Positions 55,256 through 56,402 of a DNA stretch of 56,402 bases are shown here, piece after piece. Every line of letters begins with the position of its first letter. Position 1 is the first letter of the stretch. The DNA lies in NCBI RefSeq assembly GCF_002224125.1, contig NZ_NCSM01000027.1, forward strand, positions 1-56,402, written 5' to 3'. A program made the position numbers and the translations under genes. The notes under the pieces are model-generated. The model saw only the letters and a list, made by a program, of their open reading frames with translations, was not told the origin of the DNA and ran no database searches. Source of the stretch: Streptomyces sp. NBS 14/10 (GTDB lineage: Bacteria > Actinomycetota > Actinomycetes > Streptomycetales > Streptomycetaceae).

Positions 55256-56098
55256 TCAGAACAGCACACTCATGAAGGCGCCGACCTCCTGGAAGCCGAC
55301 GCGGCGGTAGGCGGCGCGGGCGGCGGTGTTGAAGTCGTTGACGTAGAGGCTGACGACGGGCGCGACCTCGTTCAGCGCATAGTGCAGGACGGCGGCCATA
55401 CCGGTCTCGGACAGCCCGCGGCCGCGGTATTCGGGGGCGACCCAGACGCCCTGGATCTGGCAGGCGTGGCGGGTGGCGGCGCCGATCTCGGCCTTGAAGA
55501 CGACCCGGCCGTTCTCGATCCGGGCGAAGGATCGCCCGTGGCTGACGAGTTCGGCGACCCGGGCCTGGTAGAGCAGCCCGCCGTCGCCGGCGAGCGGCGA
55601 GACGCCGACCTCTTCGGTGAACATGGCCACGCAGGCGGGCATGATCACGTCCATTTCGTCCTTGCGGACGCGGCGGACGAGCGGGTCGGGCGCGATACCG
55701 GCGGGCATGGTGGTGGCCATGAGCGGCTGGTGGGCGCGGACCTCGCGGGCCGGGCCCCAGCTGGGCTCGAGCAGCGACCAGAGCTCGGTGGTGGTGTCGG
55801 CGGGGCCGACGATGGAGGAGCAGCGACGGCCGGCCCGGCGGGCGCGCTCGGCGAAGCCGCGTACGGCCTCACGGGTGGCGCAGATGGGGACGAGGTTGGC
55901 TCCCGCGTAGCAGAGCGATTCCAGCCGGCCACCGTTGTACCAGCCCCACATCTCGCCGCCGAGCCGCCAGGGGTCCAGGCCGGCGACCTGGACGCGGGCG
56001 GCGACGAAGGCGTTGGAGACCGGGTCGCGGTCGAGGACCGCAAGGGCCTCGTCGAGCTCGTGGGGCTCGAGCACCCTGGTGGTGGACGTCGTCAGCAC
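55256..56098 (-). CDS. DUF4081 / GNAT tandem acetyltransferase
   Basis: A 280-residue protein with an N-terminal DUF4081-type half (RVLEPHELDEALAVLDRDPV, then GWYNGGRLESLCYAGANLV) and a C-terminal GNAT domain with WVAPEYRGRGLSETGM and AARAAYRRVGFQEV. This two-GNAT arrangement is typical of actinobacteria. GTG 56098. It lies between ispG and the single-domain acetyltransferase. Substrate unknown. Confidence 0.92.
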   Translation of the reverse strand: MLTTSTTRVLEPHELDEALAVLDRDPVSNAFVAARVQVAGLDPWRLGGEMWGWYNGGRLESLCYAGANLVPICATREAVRGFAERARRAGRRCSSIVGPADTTTELWSLLEPSWGPAREVRAHQPLMATTMPAGIAPDPLVRRVRKDEMDVIMPACVAMFTEEVGVSPLAGDGGLLYQARVAELVSHGRSFARIENGRVVFKAEIGAATRHACQIQGVWVAPEYRGRGLSETGMAAVLHYALNEVAPVVSLYVNDFNTAARAAYRRVGFQEVGAFMSVLF

Positions 56099-56174
56099 GT
56101 GTCGGTATGCCTCACCGGTTGCGGCCGAGGGCCAGAAGATTCGATTCTCCGCACTGTACCTCGGGGGTCGCCCA

Positions 56175-56233
56175 GGCCACCGCCCGCGTTCACCGACGGG
56201 GCCGTGGTCCGGTCGGGTGCGGGCGGTGTGGCC
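56175..56233 (-). terminator. Possible ispG terminator
   Basis: An 8-bp stem (56180-56187 with 56219-56226), with partial extension on both sides, begins 18 bases past the ispG stop. The loop is long and could hold inner pairing. Confidence 0.45.
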
Positions 56234-56250
56234 GCGGGCGCGCGGTGGCG

Positions 56251-56402
56251 TCAGCCGGTGACGGAGACCTCGGGCTCTCCGGAGGCGATGCCGTCCTTCT
56301 CCATCTGCTCGGCGATCTTCATGGCCTCGTCGATCAGGGTCTCCACGATCTTCGACTCGGGCACCGTCTTGATCACCTCGCCCTTGACGAAGATCTGCCC
56401 CT
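56251..56402 (-). CDS. ispG: 4-hydroxy-3-methylbut-2-enyl diphosphate synthase IspG, C-terminus only
   Basis: The last 49 codons of a minus-strand gene that runs off the window. The residues [33 protein letters not shown] and a final EPEVSVTG match the C-terminus of actinobacterial IspG (GcpE), an iron-sulfur enzyme of the non-mevalonate isoprenoid pathway. The active-site Cys residues lie outside the window. Stop codon at 56251. Confidence 0.82.
   Translation of the reverse strand, partial: GQIFVKGEVIKTVPESKIVETLIDEAMKIAEQMEKDGIASGEPEVSVTG

Overview
This is a high-GC actinobacterial chromosome segment, almost certainly Streptomyces. The proteins read closely like streptomycete RNase J, DapA, ThyX, PNPase, S15, IF-2 and ProRS. 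GTG and TTG starts are frequent, and a large type VII (ESX) secretion locus sits between truB-ribF and rpsO-pnp, where streptomycetes normally carry it.

Layout. (1) 203-10631: housekeeping genes, mostly on the minus strand: rnj, dapA, thyX, two small plus-strand membrane proteins, a membrane protein with dapB, an M16 peptidase, pnp and rpsO. (2) 10895-41970: the ESX locus. Core machinery: eccD (-), eccC (+), eccB and mycP1 (-), eccE (+), a second mycosin, two WXG100 proteins, a long Pro-rich WXG protein with a helical partner, an EccE-linked protein, a PQQ-propeller membrane protein and a 1227-residue Pro/Gln-rich protein with a MinD/ParA-type ATPase domain (EspI-like). (3) 16690-25702, inside the ESX locus: an accessory block with two paralogous two-gene modules. 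Each module is a ~157-residue small protein followed by a ~720-residue helical protein with WxG at residues 49-51. Between them lie a more AT-rich membrane protein, a decayed pseudogene and a WhiJ/AbaA-style regulatory triad (HATPase, XRE-DUF5753, DUF397). (4) 42087-50425: the minus-strand translation cluster rimP-nusA-ylxR-infB-DUF503-rbfA-truB-ribF. (5) 50563-56402: a lipoprotein, a DUF4439 ferritin-like protein, a phosphotransferase-fold protein with altered catalytic residues, proS, two acetyltransferases and the 3' end of ispG.

Working model. EccB/C/D/E with mycosin form the secretion apparatus. The two WXG100 proteins, the Pro-rich WXG protein and the two small/large modules are the likely cargo. 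The duplicated modules are the best candidate for an under-described system. The small partners share a C-terminal S-[KR]-I-x-x-Y-[FY]-R ending, and the large proteins share a WxG head and a YGYQS core motif; these are direct observations, but substrate status is inference. Start codons, hairpins and repeats were read by eye. No database or folding program was run.
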